Made by a program: the position numbers and the translations under genes. A stretch of DNA of 64,000 nt. Origin: Lunularia cruciata (taxonomy: Eukaryota; Streptophyta; Marchantiopsida; Lunulariales; Lunulariaceae). Of this stretch, positions 47,588 to 58,748 are shown one piece after another. The stretch is taken from the NCBI GenBank assembly GCA_948567375.1, contig OX419759.1, positions 56,138,593 to 56,202,592 of the forward strand, read 5' to 3'. Within the stretch, counting starts at the first letter, position 1, and every line of letters begins with the position of its first letter. The notes under the pieces are model-generated. The model did no database searches, was not told where the DNA came from, and saw only the letters and a list, made by a program, of their open reading frames with translations.

Positions 47588-47705
47588 GCTTTTGATGGAG
47601 GATATAATGGCCTAGTACTTATATCCTCCATGGCCTAGTTCTTATATCCTCCAGTTATATCTTTATACATTGCTTTTAATGGAGGATATAATTGGAGGAT
47701 ATAAG
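47588..47705. repeat. Short direct and inverted repeat cluster
   Basis: tggaggatata occurs three times and its complement tatatcctcca twice within about 115 bp, inside an 80-bp direct repeat (attgctttt.atggaggata). The arrangement can form several alternative hairpins. Confidence 0.7.
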
Positions 47706-47819
47706 TGTTCTGATGTGTTGGACTACACCATGCTAATCAAGGCTATGCGCAAGCAGGTCTACACTCAGAAAGTCCAGGGAAGACTTGGTGAAGGAGGAGG
47801 TAACATAAGCCAAGGAATA

Positions 47820-48430
47820 GTACAAGACATATGCATTGAAGGTAAGTGCCTTTGATGCAAGAGAACCATGAATTAGAAAAAGGAGAAGTGTCAATGCCAA
47901 GAACAAAAAAGATCATCGAGCATCTAAGCCCAAGAAGTTGAAGGAGGATTAGAAGGCACTCCATCTTGAGTTTGAGTAGTTCAAGAAGGAAGCCAAAGAT
48001 TGATTTTGCAGCAAGTGCCAAGAACTAGACATCACCTAGAGTGCCTTGCATGAGAAGTATGACCAAGTGATGATGTTGGAGCTACATATGTAGGAATACC
48101 GGACAGAAAAGACCATTTAGCTAGAACATCTAGGCAAGGAGGCAATTGAAGAACAAGTGAAGCATGCAAACAGTCTCTAAGTGCTAGAGGAATAGAAGAC
48201 CAACTAGAGCAAGCAATCTAACAACAAGATGAAAATCAATTGAAGGCACAACACCAAGTAGAGGAAACATGTGCCCTGCTCATGGAGATGTTGAAAGAAG
48301 AGGAAGTAGTGTAGGCCCCAAGGAAAAAAAAACCATGAATGGAAGATGTGGGTCCGATGCTTGTAGAATTAGGCTTATTAGGAGGAATGCATGAACAACT
48401 TGTTCTTGCACTTCAAGGAGGACTTGGATA
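47820..48430 (+). pseudogene. Decayed coiled-coil coding region
   Basis: The plus strand reads as a Glu/Lys/Leu-rich coiled coil (for example LEHLGKEAIEEQVKHANSL) broken many times, chiefly by TAG where CAG (Gln) is expected, at roughly 48040, 48090, 48118 and 48190. It may be a retrotransposon gag or accessory protein; the family is not identifiable. Confidence 0.45.
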
Positions 48431-48439
48431 AGCAATTGA

Positions 48440-50480
48440 ATGAAGCATGCCAGACCTTCTTATTAAAAATTACTATGTATCAAGCCTAGGTAATCAATTC
48501 ATCAAATGGATGAGAGGCAAATGGAGTCCTTCATCTCCTAAAGCACTCCCTCAAAAGGGTGCCCTTCAATTAGACATGCATTTGTTAGAAAGGATTATAT
48601 ACTCAGGGTTGTTGTGATACCCCTGTTTTTTTTCTTTTGATAGTTTTTAGAATAAAAAGTATATCTTAAAGTAGAAAAGGAGGTTAGATGAAGAGAATTG
48701 GCATGTTTGGATCTGAAGTAGGAGATTTGATCCAATCCAACCCAAGGAGGTCAACTTTGTATTGAAGGAGATGAGGACTTGGATCAGACTTGGAAGGACA
48801 AAAGACCCAAAGTGAGGACACTTTGTATCAAAATGAAGAACCTGATCCAAGGATCCTTAACAAACTTGACTCAAGTCATACTAACTAAGAAGGTACACTC
48901 AACGTGAATGGTTACTTTGCGTAAGGATAAATTCAAAAGTGAAAGAGAAACACAAGCATTAGATGTGATTCTTGATTGAGGTTTGACTAAAGAATGATTG
49001 CAATCCAAAAGAGTATAACATCAAGACTTCATTGGGAGGATTTTGTAGTGTTGAAAGATTATCCTATGCCTTTGACCTTTGAATAGTTGTTCTAATTGTG
49101 TTAGAATCACAAGCCAAGTCATGGGATTTCTATGTGCAAAGCCAAGTGAGGAGAGAAATATGATGCCATTCAAGGGAGGAAGATAGGTTTCAGCCATCTT
49201 GGTCTGGAATCTTGCAATTAGATGTGTTGATACGATGTCCAGATTTGAGGTCTTGAGCCGACTTAAGATCACTTTCTTGGCATGGAACTTGAATCTTAGT
49301 TTTCCAAGATTCATGATAGAAATTATGGCTAGTAACTATGAGGAAGGTCTGAGCAAGGAGGAGAAGATAGGAAACCTGATTTGATGGACTGAATCTGATT
49401 GGAAGTTAGTTTTTGGACAAGATGCAAGAGAGCTGACAAGGATCACCTTTGATCAAAAGTGTGATCATGTGGAAGAAACAGAGGAACTGAAGGAATCCTT
49501 CAATGAACCTTAAATGAAAAATAGATACAAGGTAGAAATTGATGTAGACCCAATGAGGTGAAGTATCATCAAGGCAATGATGAAGCTAGAGCAGACTACC
49601 TATGTAACAAATTAGTATGCAGCCACCTCATGTCGGTAGGAGAGAGTGTAAACTAGTTGAGGTGTTTCTATGTTAGGATGAGGTAGATGATAGAGCAGTG
49701 GAAGATGGACATGCCACCCCACTAATATTTACCTTTTGCAGCCCTTCACTATTTGGGATTGAATTGAGTCAGCCCCAAGGAGAGAAGGCAGATAATATTG
49801 CACTTCCATTGAAACTTGCATCAAGATGCAGATTAGGAGGAGGAGTGATACATGGTGGAAGTCAAAGAGAGTAATTAGCGTTTCACAAGATCTGGACAAG
49901 AGAAGATCTTGTCGGTTCTAATACCTCAACCTAAGAAGAGAAACCAACTCAAGGACATGATTTCTCCAATGAAGAAGTGGACTACTCGGCAATTGAACCC
50001 AAGTTGGGCTATAACAATGGCTGACCTATCATCAAGGGCTGAGGAAGAGGAAGAAGCACAGGCCAATACAAGGACTTGATGAGGAGCTGACTCTAAAGAG
50101 TAAAGAGTCAAATAGTGAAAGCAAGGGAGAGCTCAAGGTCCATCAACCAAGAAAGGAAGTAGTTGAGGAACAATTGGATCTAGAATTTCACCATGAAATT
50201 GAGAGAATGGAGTGCAAAGATACCACATATATGGACCTATTAGAAGATGAATTTCTAGAGGAGAAGAAGGATGAGCCAAGATGGTGTTCCAAAGGGGAAT
50301 ACAATCTTGGCATCTCAACAAGACTGCTTGTGCCAAACCAAGTGAGCCTGTGGAGGAGGAAGAGAGCTTGGACAAGTTAAGCCTTGTGGTACGATGCTCT
50401 TGACTTTGAGTTGTGGCATAGACATTCAAGAGACAAAGGAGGAATAGACAAGGATACATTTAAAGGCACTAACTATCTTT
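48440..50480. other. Unassigned repetitive-looking DNA
   Basis: No ORF above about 100 codons with a recognisable domain, and no clear termini. It is probably retrotransposon interior, judging from Lys/Glu-rich broken frames around 50.0-50.4 kb. Confidence 0.4.
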
Positions 50481-50484
50481 TTTG

Positions 50485-51305
50485 TCATAGAGGATAGTAG
50501 TCATCAAGCAGGTCATCATCTTCTTCTTCCTTGTAGTCTTTTGCCACATTTGGTGAAGAAGGCTCAACTAATTTGCCACAACAATCTCCCTTGAGGTGGC
50601 CAGCTTTGCCACACTTCCAATAGAGCATGGTCTTATGGTCTTGGGATCTCCTCCTAGACCAAGATCTAGTCTTAGATTTCTGCTCCCCACCATATGCCTG
50701 GTGTTGAGTCCTTCCACGAATCACGTCCAACACTATTCTTGAAGGAGTCAAGGGTTGAGAAGGTAGCATCATCTTCTGTTGAAGATCATCTATTAATAGA
50801 GCACTCACCACCTCATTGTAGGTGATGGTCCTCCTATCACAATGTAGTAATACTTGTGATAAGGACTGATAGGGCATAGGGAGAGAACTCAACAAGTGGA
50901 GAGCCTTTCTCTCATCACTTAGGTACTCTCCAAGATTTTGCAAGTCACAAAAAGATCATTGAAGGCATAGATATGATCTTGGATCTTGGTAACATTGTCC
51001 CTCATCTTGAAGCTCATCAGCTTTAAGGATGTGAAGAGAAAATTTGATAACTCTTTTTTATGGTACTTTTGTTGTAGCTCATCAAAAAGAGTAATGCAGT
51101 CCTTGTACTTACTCAATTTCTTTATGACATGTGGTTAAAAATGTAAAACCACGGTGTGTACTACTCTCTCTTGCATATCATTCCAATCATCCTTTGACAC
51201 CAAATTGGTCTCAACAATTTCCCAAAACCGTTGGCCTTGAGCATGCATTGTACTTGGCAATGTCAACTTTGGGACCTCCAGTCTTCATGACTGCCATCTT
51301 GTTTC
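50485..51305 (-). pseudogene. Ty1/copia gag relic
   Basis: Minus strand. An ATG near 51305 leads, through frameshifts, to a copia Gag of the UBN2 type: EIVETNLVSKDDW, then SDERKALHLLSSLPMPYQSL and TITYNEVVSALL. It ends in a knuckle WKCGKAGHLKGDC whose first Cys is Tyr. An acidic tail follows. No protease, integrase or RT of copia type follows. Confidence 0.75.
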
Positions 51306-52490
51306 TTATCTCTCAAAGAGTGGTCAAAACACTAGCAAAAACAATACCACATAGTGGCACTAGGATGGGAACATGTCCTAGCACGCACTATATAAGGTGA
51401 ATTGCACGCTTGTGGTTAGAATTCAGCCACTTAACTAGAATGAGTGGAAGGCCTGGAAGGAGAAGCAATAATGAAAGTCTCAAATGAGACCAGAAGTGTA
51501 TAGTAGGTGTTGTCATAGGTAGTTGTGTCTTGTAGTTATTGGTCTCCATTAGGCTATCTCTGGCTGATATAGGATGACTTAGTTGATACTCTTCAAAACA
51601 TTTTTCCATAACAATAGCTAAACTCTGGAGATGCCTTAGTAAGCCCTAGTGCAGCCCTCTTTTCTCAACTGATTGTTCTTATGGGTATCTTTTGAAAGGC
51701 ACGAAACTATGTGCAATGAGGGGAAACCTATATTGTCTATCTTGAAGTATGCACTCCAAAGTTTGGTTCAAGATGGGATCACTATGTAAGGCCGGAGCAG
51801 CTAGCGAGTTGATCCTTCCATCTCAAAAGGCCATAACCTTTTTCTATGCATCCTTTTTGTATAACTAACAAAATGGATGAATATTATCAACTACTCATAC
51901 ATTAACTTTGGCAATTATTTTAATTTGAATGTATCACAATTTGGTAGTGGCAGCAGTAACAACTGAGTGATTAAAAATAAAAACAGATTGATAGACACTG
52001 TAGACACAACAACTAATACAAACATTACAAGTTTCCCTCCCCTCCTTATCCTTGGTAGTTTTGCATATTTTCTCCTCCCGTAGATCTTCAAGGATGACAA
52101 CGATGACTGATCTGCTTTGAAAATTCAGATCAACTCCCATTCTATTCCAATTAGAACCCAACAACCAAAAAACAAACTGTCAAAATTCTAGCAATAGATG
52201 GTCCAGACTCCCTATGGCTAGCTTGTATATAGCTGACTATTTAAGATTTGAGAGCTATCAGGAATTTACAACACCAATAATTTGATCAAAATCTTACATA
52301 ATATCTCCTTTGAGATTGCTATGCTTGCAGCTGATAGGTGTCTCTGATCCAACTTGACCGGGTACTATAAGAGCAGACTCCAACAGAAGAGCAATATCTC
52401 TTGAAACAAATCCAAATACCAGCAAGTTCCAAGCAATTTTGCATCTCTACCTATCAACAAGAATTTGCTGTCTGCTCCTTGTTAGACTAC
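51306..52490. other. No recognisable feature
   Basis: Only short ORFs; neither LTR ends nor a PBS were found for the neighbouring copia gag. Confidence 0.4.
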
Positions 52491-52494
52491 TCAC

Positions 52495-53163
52495 CAAGGA
52501 TTCAGTCATGCATATATACATCGATGTCAACATTATACACTATAGAAGCACAACTCACACATAAGTCATACATAGACTCTAAAGTGCCACAATTCATCAT
52601 AGTGTTTACCACTCTCAACTCAACTCAACTCAGATCAGTACTTTATAAATTGCAAACAATTGGGCACTGATTACAATCAAGCCACACCCACTCAAGCATA
52701 GAGAATCCAGGTGACGCTTGCCGGCCTCTGTCCACCATAGCCAAGAACTTGAAGGCTCAACATTAGAGAAGTGAGCTCTCTGGAGCTGCACTTCGAAAGT
52801 ATACCCTCTGGACTTGAGCTAGGTCTGAACCCTAACAGTCCCATTGACAACACAGCGGGACCGTTAGGTACAAACGGTGCAAATGGTGCAAAGTGACGGT
52901 GGGCTCCACCGTGAAGTCAATACCCCAAACACAAAATCTAACTGTCGGAAAGTAGTCTTTGAGAAACTGTTGAAATAACTCTAACTACTATCACTGGAAC
53001 TTCAATGTCCGAGCAATCTAGATGCAACATTACAAATGACATGACAGCTGTTGTGCGTATATACATTGCTACACAACATACATCGCTGTCAATATCATAC
53101 ACTATAGAAACACAACTCACACATAAGTCACACATAAGTCATACATAGACTCTAAAGTGCCAC
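52495..53163 (-). repeat. LTR-like repeat F copy 3 flanked by a 100-bp direct repeat; 3' end of E5
   Basis: F occupies 53046-52603 (TGTCATGTC to GGTAAACA, minus strand). A segment starting tgtggcactttagag is present on both sides (53163-53060 and 52592-52495). A polypurine-like ctgggagggaggcgat (minus strand) ends exactly at 53164, so the E5 3' LTR probably starts with that segment. The second copy then suggests LTR-LTR tandem structure or a rearrangement. Confidence 0.55.
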
Positions 53164-53336
53164 AATCGCCTCCCTCCCAGCTGGCAGTTAGGTCCCTCTA
53201 ACTCTAGATAGCCATCTACTCTAAGTATTTGGTATACCCTATAATGGGCAAAGATCAGGAGGCCGGGTGCTATGGAGCCCTATTGCTAGTTGCTTGTTTG
53301 CAATCTATACCATATAAAGAATGAACTAGCTATAGG

Positions 53337-54546
53337 TCAACTACATCTAGGACATAACCACTGTCCCTGAGGAACCACCATGAGGGGAGGAGTCATACAT
53401 ACCATATGCCATCCTCTCAAATAGCTATCACACACTAACATAGTAGCAGCTCCACTAGAAGAGCCACATAACATACACTTCAAGCCTGCACGTACAAGTG
53501 CCAAGCTTGGGTCCATAGTACCATCAATGTTTGGGAGGTGGCATGGCGCACAATTGTGCACATGATCCTTCCAAAAAACACCATCATGTCCTTCTAACAC
53601 AAGGACTCCAGATGGCAAAACCTCACGCACTCTCAAGATAGTGCAGCCTATCAAAACATCAAGTGTCGCCAGTGCTATCTATTATAGATATACATAATCT
53701 CCTGGATGAAATTGACGGATTGAGGGTCTATAACCTCCTCCTCAAATAGTAACATAGCGTAAAGTATCTCTATGTTGAGCAATCGCCAAGTTCTCAAAGG
53801 CCATTGGCATCACTCTCCAAAAGATCTTTGCCCATTGAGAACATGCACTCATCCATACATCGGGGTCATCCAAGTCCAAAACTATAGTAGCATCTTGACA
53901 AATGGCTGTAGGTAAATCTGGATCTTGTCCATAAAGTAGAAAGTATGGAGAGAAGGATGCTAAGGAGACTTGCCGGCTGAACCGATAGCCCATGGCCAAC
54001 CAAGGTAACTAGAGATCCCAATCTCCCAAGTGGCCTCTCTGCAAACCATACTTTTGCTATCTTCTCTTCACCGTCTGAACCACTCTCTCTGCTAAGCCAT
54101 CTGCCTTAGGGTGATCTCGGGATGTAGTACGATGATCAATCAAAGCCTTGTCACACAAGACCTGAAACTCTCCCAAGAACTCTATACCCTGATCAGTCAA
54201 AACCTCAGCTGGTGCACCAAAATGACTAAGAACTCGATCCAAGAACGAGTAAGCTGTCCCTTCACTAGACTTGTCAAGAAGTGCCACCAACTCAATCCGC
54301 TTGGAGAAGTGTTCCACCATCACCAAAACGTATTGATGATGTCTCACAATCAGCGGTAAAGGTCCAGCAAAGTCCAAACTCCAACAGTAACCCAATCCCA
54401 TGACATGTAATGGGTGTAACTGTGGCATAGGAGCATTGAATGATGCTCTAACTCGGTCACAAACCACACATCTGGCAACAAATTGATGCACCTTGATCTG
54501 CATATCGTGCCACCAATAATGACTCTGGAGTAACCTATATGTACGC
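53337..54546 (-). pseudogene. E5 integrase core and C-terminal PHD finger
   Basis: The integrase zinc site ends in CVVCDRV; the catalytic core shows Asp in WSLDFAGP, Asp in LTDQGIEF and Glu in GLAERVVQT. One continuous frame, with about five stops (TAG, TGA, TAA), runs on through SPYFLLYGQDPDLP and FHPGDYVY to a PHD finger at about 53340-53475. Its motif order is CMLC, VCDSY, GWHMVC, TPPL and WLCPRC. Seven of the eight C4HC3 ligands remain; the fourth is Tyr (TAT, one step from TGT). PHD fingers bind histone H3 tails, so this could steer integration. Confidence 0.8.
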
Positions 54547-54971
54547 TGTCATGGGGAACGTTCGGTCTTGAGAGTGCGCCGAGCACATGGCTGCTTGTGC
54601 TTAGTTTTCTGAGGTTGACTCACCCTGAAGGTTTTGTTTTATCCTTGACTTTTGTAAAACCAATCTTGTCATGCGAGGTTGGTGTTATGGTTTCTACCTC
54701 TGCTTGGTCTCATATCCTATTTTCTTGTGAGGTTCAAGCTATGGTTCGGGATCTGGCAGTTCATAGACCTAGGTCCGGTGGCCCTTTGATAAAATAAAAT
54801 AAACAACAACTGAGTGATCTAACTGAACATAAATCCGGCGCTCAGATCATTTAATTATGCTTTTCACCTGGACCAGACTGAGAGATCCTAGAATGGAGTT
54901 TCCTCAACTCTAGTCACAATTCATAACACAAATCTGCTTCCAAGACTCATTTCACATTTCAAAAATTCCTA

Positions 54972-55452
54972 TCCTGGTTCAAAACACAGTCCTAAGGCAT
55001 CTCCAAAAGCCTTCAGCCCTTCAAGACTCCTTTCACATTTTGAAAATTCCTATCCTGGTCCAAAACACAGTCCTAAGGCATCTCCAAAAGCTTTCAGCCC
55101 TTCAAAACTCTCTTCACATTTCGAAATTTCTGTCCTGGTCCAAAACACAGCCCTCATGCATCTCCAAAAGCCTTCAGCCCTTCAAGACTCCTCTCACATT
55201 TTGGAAAGTTCTCTCCTGGTCCAAAACACAGCCCTTAGGCATCTCCAAAAGCCTTCAGCCCTTCAAGACTCCTTTCACATTTTGAAAATTCCTATCCTGG
55301 TCCAAAACGCAGCCCTAAGGCATCTCCAAAAGCCTTCAGCCTTCAAGACTCCTTTCACATTTCAAAAATTCCTATTCTGGTCCAAAACACAGTCCTAAAG
55401 CATCTCCAAAACCTTCAGCCTTCAAGACTCCTTTCACATTTCAAAATTTCTC
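54972..55452. repeat. E4 LTR minisatellite 1, about 80 bp x 6
   Basis: Units marked by tcctggtccaaaacacag at 54972, 55053, 55133, 55214, 55295 and 55375; periods of 80-81 bp. Repeated in the other LTR at 61061-61541. Confidence 0.9.
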
Positions 55453-56165
55453 TCCTGGTCCAAGCACAGCCCTGCACTCTCACATTTGGAAACTCCTCTC
55501 TTGGTCCAAGCACAGCCCTGCACTCTCACATTTCAGAATTCCTCTCCTGGTCCAAGCACAGCCCTGCACTCTCACATTTCAGAATTCCTCTCCTGGTCCA
55601 AACACAGCCATGCACTCTCACATTTTGAAATTTCTCTCTTGGTCCAAGCACAGCCCTGCACTCTCACATTTCGAAATTCCTCTCCTGGTCCAAGCACAGC
55701 CCTGCACTCTCACATTTTAGAATTCCTCTCCTGGTCCAAACACAGCCTGCACTCTCACATTTTGAAATTGCTCTCCTGGTCCAAGCACAGCTTTGCACTC
55801 TCACATTTTGAAATTGCTCTCCTGGTCCAAGCACAACCATGCACTCTCACATTTCGAAATTCCTCTCTTGGTCCAAGCACAGCCCTGCACTCTTACATTT
55901 CAGAATTCCTCTCCTGGTCCAAACACAGCCTGCACTCTCACATTTTGAAATTGCTCTCCTGGTCCAAGCACAGCCCTGCACTCTCACATTTCAAAATTCC
56001 TCTCCTGGTCCAAACACAGCCTGCACTCTCACATTTTGAAATTGCTCTCCTGGTCCAAGCACAGCCCTGCACTCTCACATTTCAAAATTCCTCTCCTGGT
56101 CCAAACACAGCCTGCACTCTCACATTTCGAAATTGCTCTCCTGGTCCAAGCACAGCCCTGCACTT
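55453..56165. repeat. E4 LTR minisatellite 2, about 47 bp x 15
   Basis: Units of the form ctggtccaagcacagccctg then cactctcacattt. It shares the ctggtccaa.cacag block with array 1, so array 2 probably arose from it by shortening. Counterpart at 61542-62254. Confidence 0.88.
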
Positions 56166-56220
56166 TCAAGCCCCTTCCTGTCCAACTCGAAAATTCCTCT
56201 CCTCTGTGTGTGTTCCTCTG

Positions 56221-56735
56221 TCCAAACCCTCCAGCTTCTCGAGAATTTCTCCTCCTGCCAAACCCCCTCCTGTCCAACTCAAAAATTTCTCTCTTGTGTG
56301 TGTTCCTCTGTCCAAACCCTCCAGCTTCTCGAGCATTTCTCCTCCTGCCAAACCCCCTCCTGTCCAACTCGAAAATTTCTCTCCTCTGTGTGTGTTCCTC
56401 TGTCCAAACCCTCCAGCTTCTCGAGCATTTCTCCTCCTGCCAAACCCCCTCCTGTCCAACTTGAAAATTTCTCTCCTGTGTGTGTTCCTCTGTCCAAACC
56501 CTCCAGCTTCTCGAGAATTTCTCCTCCTGCCAAACCCTCTCCTGTCCAACTCGAAAATTTCTCTCCTGTGTGTGTTCCTCTGTCCAAACCCTCCAGCTTC
56601 TCGAGAATTTCTCCTCCTGCCAAACCCTCTCCTGTCCAACTCGAAAATTTCTCTCCTGTGTGTGTTCCTCTGTCCAAACCCTCCAGCTTCTTGGGAATTT
56701 CTCCTCCTGCCAAACCCTCTCCTGTCCAACTCAAA
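56221..56735. repeat. E4 LTR minisatellite 3, about 90 bp x 6
   Basis: Units marked by tccaaaccctccagcttct at 56221, 56311, 56403, 56493, 56583 and 56673, very homogeneous. Counterpart at 62310-62824. Confidence 0.9.
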
Positions 56736-57169
56736 ATTTCCTCTGTCCCTAAAAAGCCTTCCTGACTACTCCTTCATGATCATTCCAATCCCTTTCGATT
56801 CCCTTCCTTCCTGCCCACCTTCTGTCCTCTGCCCCCAAACTCCTCCTGTCATTCCCCGAAAAAAAAAAACCCCTTGCTCTCTCGACACTCCTCTGTCCCT
56901 TTTCAAAAAAAAACCCTACTCCTTTCTTCTCCTGAAAATTTCTGCCACTCCTCTCGAAATCCTCTGCCAAACCCTCTTGAAATCTTTTGGCATTTTGTGA
57001 AAACCCTCAGCCCTTCTCTGTCTCCTCACTTTCTCCCAAAACCAGGTAGCAAAACCACACCCGAGACATATTATCATAAATCCCTGTTTCTTACAACAAA
57101 TAAAAGAGAAAAGAAAATTTATCACACCAAAAGCCTCAAGGGTACATGTGGGCTTTTTTCCCGACGACA

Positions 57170-57184
57170 TTCACCCCCACCAAT
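57170..57184 (-). promoter_or_regulatory. E4 polypurine tract
   Basis: Minus strand ggtgggggtgaa immediately before TGTCGTCGGG. Confidence 0.7.
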
Positions 57185-57209
57185 CCTGTGCAGCCTCCGG
57201 TCTGCACCA

Positions 57210-58721
57210 TCAAGCCTCTAGAAATCTAGTGCAAACCTTCCTCCAAAACATGATCAGGTACTTCTTCCAAGTTGCTTCTTTTCTGTTACCTCCTTCTGCA
57301 ACTCCAATATTGTGTTGGAACGTATCTCTCTTGTTCTCTTTCAAATCTTGCAGTTTGTTGTAGAGCTTATGGTTTCTCACAAGTAACTTCTGATATCCTC
57401 CTGTTGCTGCTTTGGTAGGCTCTTGGATTCTAATACAAACATCTGCAACAGAGTCATGCCATGCATTATGGAACCCCACAACCAAAAGTCTACTATTTCG
57501 TGATGCAACTTGGAGATTCTTTAGCTTCTTGAGAAAACTTTGCAGGCTGTTCTTGAAGGACCCCTGCTCCTCTTGCAAAATCTTGGCAGCTGCCTTTGAA
57601 CTGGTCCCCAAAGCACAATATTTGTTCTTGGACTCCTGGAGCTGAAGTTCAATGCTCACCATTCTTTGTTCCATTTCTAGCCCCAACTCTTCTTTCTGCA
57701 ATTTGTACAACTGTGCGTGCCCTTCACTCAATTGCTTCAGTGCACCGATATCGGTCAAAGCAGTGGTTTTATCCAAAAGCTGCATCTTCTCTTCAGCAAG
57801 TATTACTAGCTCCTGATCTGACCCTTTGAGAGTGTTGATATCCTTCATGAGTAGACTAATTGTTGACAAAAACTCCTTCCTTTTGTTGGCAAGCTGTACT
57901 CTCTTCTGATCCAATAGCTTGAATGTACTTGTCCCTTCAGCCAACATTTCCTTTTCCTCCAAAACATCTTCTTGTACATCAACCAATTTGCCTTTTCTTC
58001 TGTTCTTCCTTCTTTGACAAGTCCTTTTGTGGCTTTGATTCGGTCTGGCCATTTCGCACCATATCGGCATCCATGAGCAGCAACTCAAGCTCTGCCTTCC
58101 TCTTCTTCTCTTCCTTCTTTTGGAAGGCTGCCTCTTCCTTCTTCTTCTTCTTCTCTTGCGCAGGTAGGCTTCCAATACCATTTCACCACTCTTGGTCTTC
58201 CTCATCTTCTCCATAAGTTCCTCACTAAGCTCACCTAGTCCTGTGTGAAACTTTCTCTCAATGTTTCCTTTCTCTGATTTCTTGCCCACCACCTTTTCCT
58301 CGTCCAATCCTCCTGTCTTAGACAACAAGAACAGATACTTTGCTTGCAACTTATCTTTCTCCTTACCAATAACCTTCTCAATATTGCTATTCCCATCCTC
58401 TTTGACTCTACCGCCTTCTTGCTCAGAGTCAGAACTTGATGCCACATAGCCTTTGAAGTCTTGTTCATTCAGTTGGTCAAGATTGAACTTCTGCCTCAAA
58501 GCTTTCTCATACTCCTGCAGCTTCTTAGGATCAACTTCATCATCAATTTTGTTGTCGTTGTGGCTGTAAGTACCTTGAGGTCCCTGCATTGCTTCCTTTG
58601 CTATCTGCTCCACCCCAAATTCAGATGAATATATTGTCAAAGACTTGACTTTCCCTCCTTTCAGTTGGAAAGAGCACAGCCCTAGAGGCAAGTCTAATGC
58701 TGTGGTGTGGCCCCAATCCAT
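57210..58721 (-). pseudogene. ESF1: Captured ESF1 fragment fused to a coiled-coil protein (E4 ORF3)
   Basis: ESF1 is a nucleolar factor for 18S pre-rRNA processing. The 503-codon frame begins in its RRM-like part (MDWGH, then IYSSEFGVEQIA and QGPQG), jumps over roughly 150 residues after KKLQEYEKA, and resumes at LRQKFNLDQLNEQDFKGY, ASSSDSEQEGG, AKYLFLL, FHTGLGELSEEL and EAYLRKR. The next stretch is read out of frame as Arg-rich sequence; the ESF1-like reading (KAELELLLMDAD) is in another frame, and frame is regained near KLVDVQEDV. The second half, about residues 240-500, is a Leu/Lys/Glu coiled coil of unknown origin. The unit has no introns, suggesting capture through RNA. Confidence 0.82.
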
Positions 58722-58748
58722 GTTTGTGAGTGCAAGTCTTTTAGTTCC

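Larger units (their letters stand above)
54547..57169 (-). repeat. E4 LTR (3' LTR in element orientation)
   Basis: On the plus strand it runs TGTCATGGGG to CCCGACGACA. It is built largely of three tandem arrays and is strongly pyrimidine-rich on the plus strand. Long open frames in it on both strands are by-products of the repeats. Confidence 0.93.

Noticed and set aside
48030..54060. Reassignment of TAG/TAA to glutamine (as in some green algae)
   Set aside because: Long intact frames here (GH81, peroxidase, E2 pol, E4 gag) use CAG/CAA for Gln and have no such internal codons; stops also include TGA, and the E2 gag TAA replaces Lys. Mutational decay is simpler.
55486..57000. 504-codon plus-strand ORF and several antisense ORFs in the E4 LTRs as proteins
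   Set aside because: They are translations of tandem minisatellites. Unit lengths and lack of stops explain the open frames on both strands, there is no domain, and both LTRs carry the same ones.
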